From assembly GCF_000820025.1 (NCBI RefSeq), contig NZ_CDBI01000061.1, positions 1 through 51,830 of the forward strand: a stretch of 51,830 nt of DNA, read 5' to 3'. The translations under genes were made by a program, and so were the position numbers. Every line of letters starts with the position of its first letter. Within the stretch, counting starts at the first letter, position 1. The stretch is from Aeromonas popoffii. GTDB taxonomy: Bacteria; Pseudomonadota; Gammaproteobacteria; Enterobacterales; Aeromonadaceae. Of this stretch, positions 50,051 through 51,830 are shown piece by piece. Under the pieces are notes generated by a model. That model was given only the letters and a program-made list of their open reading frames with translations, was not told the origin of the DNA and ran no database searches.

Positions 50051-50138
50051 GGAGGGGTGGCAGAGCGGCTGAATGCACCGGTCTTGAAAACCGGCGATGG
50101 GCGACCATCCGTGGGTTCAAATCCCACCTCCTCCGCCA
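50051..50138 (+). tRNA. tRNA-Ser (anticodon UGA)
   Basis: Eighty-eight bases with a long variable arm (GATGGGCGACCATC), acceptor GGAGGGG pairing with CTCCTCC, discriminator G, encoded CCA, and anticodon loop CTTGAAA (TGA). Followed by a strong terminator at 50150-50179. Confidence 0.95.
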
Positions 50139-50149
50139 TTTATTCAGCC

Positions 50150-50179
50150 AAAAAGGCCATCCGAAAGGATGGCCTTTTT
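50150..50179 (+). terminator. tRNA-Ser terminator
   Basis: AAAAA-GGCCATCC, loop GAAA, GGATGGCC, TTTTT. Confidence 0.95.
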
Positions 50180-50308
50180 GCTATGTGTCCTATGTACTGC
50201 GGACTTTCAACGGTACTTTCATGCAGGTATATTTGAATTTACAGGATAAACCGTGGGCAATCTCCGATTTTGTGACAGGTCCAAGTGTGCCATCCGTTGA
50301 CGCTTGTT

Positions 50309-50323
50309 AACATGCGGCATGTT
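50309..50323. promoter_or_regulatory. 15-bp palindrome upstream of the LuxR-family gene
   Basis: AACATGC-G-GCATGTT, perfect 7-bp arms around a single G, 47 nt before ATG 50371. It has the symmetry of a dimeric regulator site but is not a classic lux box (ACCTG-N-CAGGT). Confidence 0.55.
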
Positions 50324-50370
50324 TCCATGTTTGGCCACACGACCTTGTGCACGATACTCATACCGTAGAA

Positions 50371-51144
50371 ATGAATACCCTGCATGCGCAGGATCTCATC
50401 GCCCAGTTCGAAACGGCTGCTGATCAGCGCACCATAGTGAGCCTGTTGCGTGAGCTGACCGCGCGCATGGGGTTCGACTATTTTCGCCTTGCCCTGATCT
50501 TTCCCAGTACCATCCAGCGTCCGGACGTCATCATCTTCAACGGTTGCCCGCAATCCTGGGTAGATACCTACACGGCCAGCGGTTTCTTTGCTATTGATCC
50601 CATCGTCAAATGCGGCATGACCCAGAGCACCCCCATTCTGTGGGCCGATGTGGTACGCGATAACGAGAGTTGTGATGAACAGGGCCGGGAGCTGATGCAA
50701 CTGGCCAGCGAATTTGGCATTCGCGATGGCGTGACGTTTCCCTGGCACGGAGCCAACGGTCATGTGGGCCTGCTCTCCTTTATCACCAGCACACCTCTTA
50801 CTAAGCAGCAGTGGCTCTATGCGGTGCCTTTTCTCAGTTGGCTCTCCATGCATATATTCGAGGCGGTAGCCCGGGTCTGTCTGGCCGGTCTGTCGCCCCA
50901 GGATGTGCTGAGTCTGCGGGAACTGGAGGTTTGCCAGTGGGCGGCAGAGGGGAAGCAGGTGAGCGATATTGCCCAGATATTGGGCATTACCCCTAGAACG
51001 GTGACCTTTCACCTGGAGCGTATTGCCGAGAAGCTGGGAGCCAGCAATAAAAGCCAGGCGATATCCTGGGCGCTCAAGCAGGGGCTGGTGAGGCTCAATA
51101 TCGATGCTGCGTTAGTGGGGAATGTGGATGAGGGTGGTCAATAA
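50371..51144 (+). CDS. LuxR-family regulator with intact AHL-binding domain (LuxR-solo type)
   Basis: A 257-residue protein from ATG 50371; the frame also offers GTG 50347, and neither has a strong ribosome site. The autoinducer-binding domain has the family's conserved residues in order: SW (Trp), TY (Tyr), DP (Asp-Pro), LW (Trp), and G in REF-like SEFGIRDGVTFPW. The C-terminal LuxR helix-turn-helix is LSLRELEVCQWAAEGKQVSDIAQILGITPRTVTFHLERIAEKLGA. It differs from my memory of the AhyR sequence, and no luxI gene is in the window, so it may listen to signals made elsewhere. It is upstream of T6SS hcp but with its own 228-nt gap. Confidence 0.85.
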   Translation: MNTLHAQDLIAQFETAADQRTIVSLLRELTARMGFDYFRLALIFPSTIQRPDVIIFNGCPQSWVDTYTASGFFAIDPIVKCGMTQSTPILWADVVRDNESCDEQGRELMQLASEFGIRDGVTFPWHGANGHVGLLSFITSTPLTKQQWLYAVPFLSWLSMHIFEAVARVCLAGLSPQDVLSLRELEVCQWAAEGKQVSDIAQILGITPRTVTFHLERIAEKLGASNKSQAISWALKQGLVRLNIDAALVGNVDEGGQ

Positions 51145-51152
51145 TTCTGTCT

Positions 51153-51239
51153 TGTGCAACAAGTTGCGCAGCATGTGGAATTTAATGCTATTAGTGTAAC
51201 TTTTGCTGGCGTAATGGACTATCTGGCGCAACATCTTGC
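51153..51239 (+). promoter_or_regulatory. Two GCAAC/GTTGC-type sites upstream of the sigma-54 promoter
   Basis: TGTGCAAC-AA-GTTGCGCA (51153-51170, one mismatch) and GCGCAAC-ATC-TTGC (51226-51239). Both lie upstream of the hcp sigma-54 promoter at distances suiting an enhancer-binding protein such as VasH. This is inference from spacing and symmetry. Confidence 0.4.
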
Positions 51240-51302
51240 TGTTGGCTGGGGCTGTGTCGTGGTGTTTTTTATTAAAGTATTGATAATTAAAGGATAAATA
51301 AA

Positions 51303-51319
51303 TTGGCACGGTCACTGCT
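51303..51319 (+). promoter_or_regulatory. Sigma-54 (RpoN) promoter of T6SS hcp
   Basis: TTGGCACG (51303-51310), GTCA, CTGCT (51315-51319). GG and GC are separated by exactly 10 nt, and the sequence differs from TTGGCACG-N4-TTGCT at one base. Expected start of transcription about 51330, 43 nt before the hcp ATG. Confidence 0.85.
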
Positions 51320-51372
51320 AAGGGTTTGGTCGAGTGCTAGCTCATTTAACCCACCTATTTAGGAGCATACCC

Positions 51373-51830
51373 ATGCCAACTCCATGTTATATCAGCATCG
51401 AAGGTAAAACCCAGGGCAACATCACCGCTGGTGCCTTCACCTCCGACTCCGTCGGCAACATCTTCGTACAAGGTCACGAAGACGAGATGCTGGTACAAGA
51501 GTTTCAGCACGTTGTCACCGTGCCGACTGACCCGCAATCCGGTCAGCCTGCTGGTCAGCGTGTCCACAAGCCGTTCAAGTTTACCGTTGCGCTGAACAAA
51601 GCCGTGCCGCTGATGTACAACTCCCTGGCCTCCGGCGAGATGCTGCCGAAAGTGACCCTGAAGTGGTACCGCACCTCTGTGGAAGGCAAGCAGGAGCACT
51701 TCTTCTCTACCGTGCTGACCGATGCCACCATCGTTGACATCGACTGCCAGATGCCGCACTGCCAAGACCCGGCGAAATCCGACTTCACCCAGCTTATCCA
51801 GGTCTCTCTGGCTTACCGCAAGATTGACTG
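51373..51830 (+). CDS. hcp: Type VI secretion tube protein Hcp (cut by the right edge)
   Basis: 152 codons from ATG 51373 (AGGAG upstream), beginning MPTPCYISIEGKTQGNITAG. It has the Hcp pattern: SIEGKTQGNITAGAFTSDSVGNIFVQGHEDEMLVQEFQH, GQRVHKPFKFTVALNKAVPLM and the SLAYRKID end strand. Hcp hexamers stack into the tube pushed out by the type VI sheath, and carry effectors. The last residues (family length about 172) lie beyond the window. A VgrG gene is expected next in such orphan hcp clusters, but is not seen. Confidence 0.95.
   Translation, partial: MPTPCYISIEGKTQGNITAGAFTSDSVGNIFVQGHEDEMLVQEFQHVVTVPTDPQSGQPAGQRVHKPFKFTVALNKAVPLMYNSLASGEMLPKVTLKWYRTSVEGKQEHFFSTVLTDATIVDIDCQMPHCQDPAKSDFTQLIQVSLAYRKID

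Noticed and set aside
50371..51144. AhyR/AsaR quorum-sensing regulator
   Set aside because: The N-terminus and several segments differ from AhyR as I remember it, and no ahyI/luxI is adjacent; kept as an unassigned LuxR-family protein.
51373..51830. Confusion of two 'Hcp' proteins
   Set aside because: The hybrid-cluster protein at 45,682 and the T6SS tube protein at 51,373 share only a name; sequences and functions are unrelated.
1..51830. CRISPR array
   Set aside because: No regularly spaced direct repeats of 24-40 nt were seen anywhere in the window.

Overview
The window is a stretch of Gammaproteobacterial chromosome, most likely Aeromonas. Points in favour are the polar-flagellum trio flgT/flgO/flgP, a Phe-rich pheL attenuator in front of pheA, a photolyase/cyclopropane-fatty-acid-synthase cluster, hybrid-cluster hcp followed by an hcr remnant, galE, a LuxR-type regulator with an AHL-binding domain, and a type VI secretion hcp gene running off the right edge. 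It divides into a horizontally acquired island (1 to about 27,680) and ordinary chromosome (about 27,686 to the end). The border lies at the 3' end of a tRNA-Arg(CCU) gene.

Island, left part (1-4,700). An IS1-family end (1-306) has cut into a tyrosine integrase; only the integrase C-terminal catalytic part (308-841) remains. An AT-rich satellite-like module follows: a hypothetical protein, an AlpA-like regulator, a hairpin-rich gap, and an inovirus-Gp2/YagK-type replication protein. A Fic-domain protein (3,675-4,703) closes this part.

Island, centre (5,107-20,098). A tightly coupled operon resembles the methylation-associated defence system (MADS) family. It encodes a type I-like N6-adenine methyltransferase, an unlisted 58-residue micro-ORF, a specificity (S) subunit, a NERD-pseudokinase-kinase-P-loop giant, a protein of unknown fold, and a 1,863-residue protein with a PD-(D/E)XK-like segment and a HerA/DptH-like ATPase. 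Every junction overlaps by 1-4 nt or shares a start/stop. There is no HsdR. My recollection is that described eight-gene MADS loci also carry a helix-turn-helix protein, an AAA ATPase and a further gene (MAD1, 3, 4). None of those is recognisable here, so this looks like a reduced variant with a new small component between M and S. The kinase C-terminus and the last gene resemble the Dpt (phosphorothioation) restriction proteins DptF and DptH, as if a Dpt-like effector had been attached to a methylation-based self-marking module.

Island, right part (20,228-27,680). Minus-strand accessory genes: RadC-like JAB protein, two unknowns, a DUF2787 protein, an LRAT-like protein with Ser in place of the catalytic Cys, an IrmA-like lipoprotein, a secreted unknown, a serine resolvase, a putative recombination directionality factor, a YqaJ exonuclease and a DUF932 protein. 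Several of these genes have a strong hairpin just upstream of the start codon.

Chromosome. flgT faces flgO-flgP, which has a good sigma-28 promoter. Next come pheA with its leader, a HAD phosphatase, a DUF6482 protein, a LarE-like protein, a DUF3157 protein and an 8-stranded outer-membrane protein. A 12-gene light/singlet-oxygen-type operon (ybgA-merR-phrB-NTF2-SDR-FAD oxidoreductase-DUF1365-cfa-DUF2878-TIGR02450-chalcone-isomerase-like-DUF3833; 35,267-44,883) sits behind an upstream region with three TTATACAA boxes and contains an internal 122-bp duplication. Then come dps, a 47-bp palindrome ahead of hybrid-cluster hcp, a collapsed hcr, galE, a DsbA-like protein, tRNA-Ser(UGA), a LuxR-family regulator and T6SS hcp with a sigma-54 promoter.
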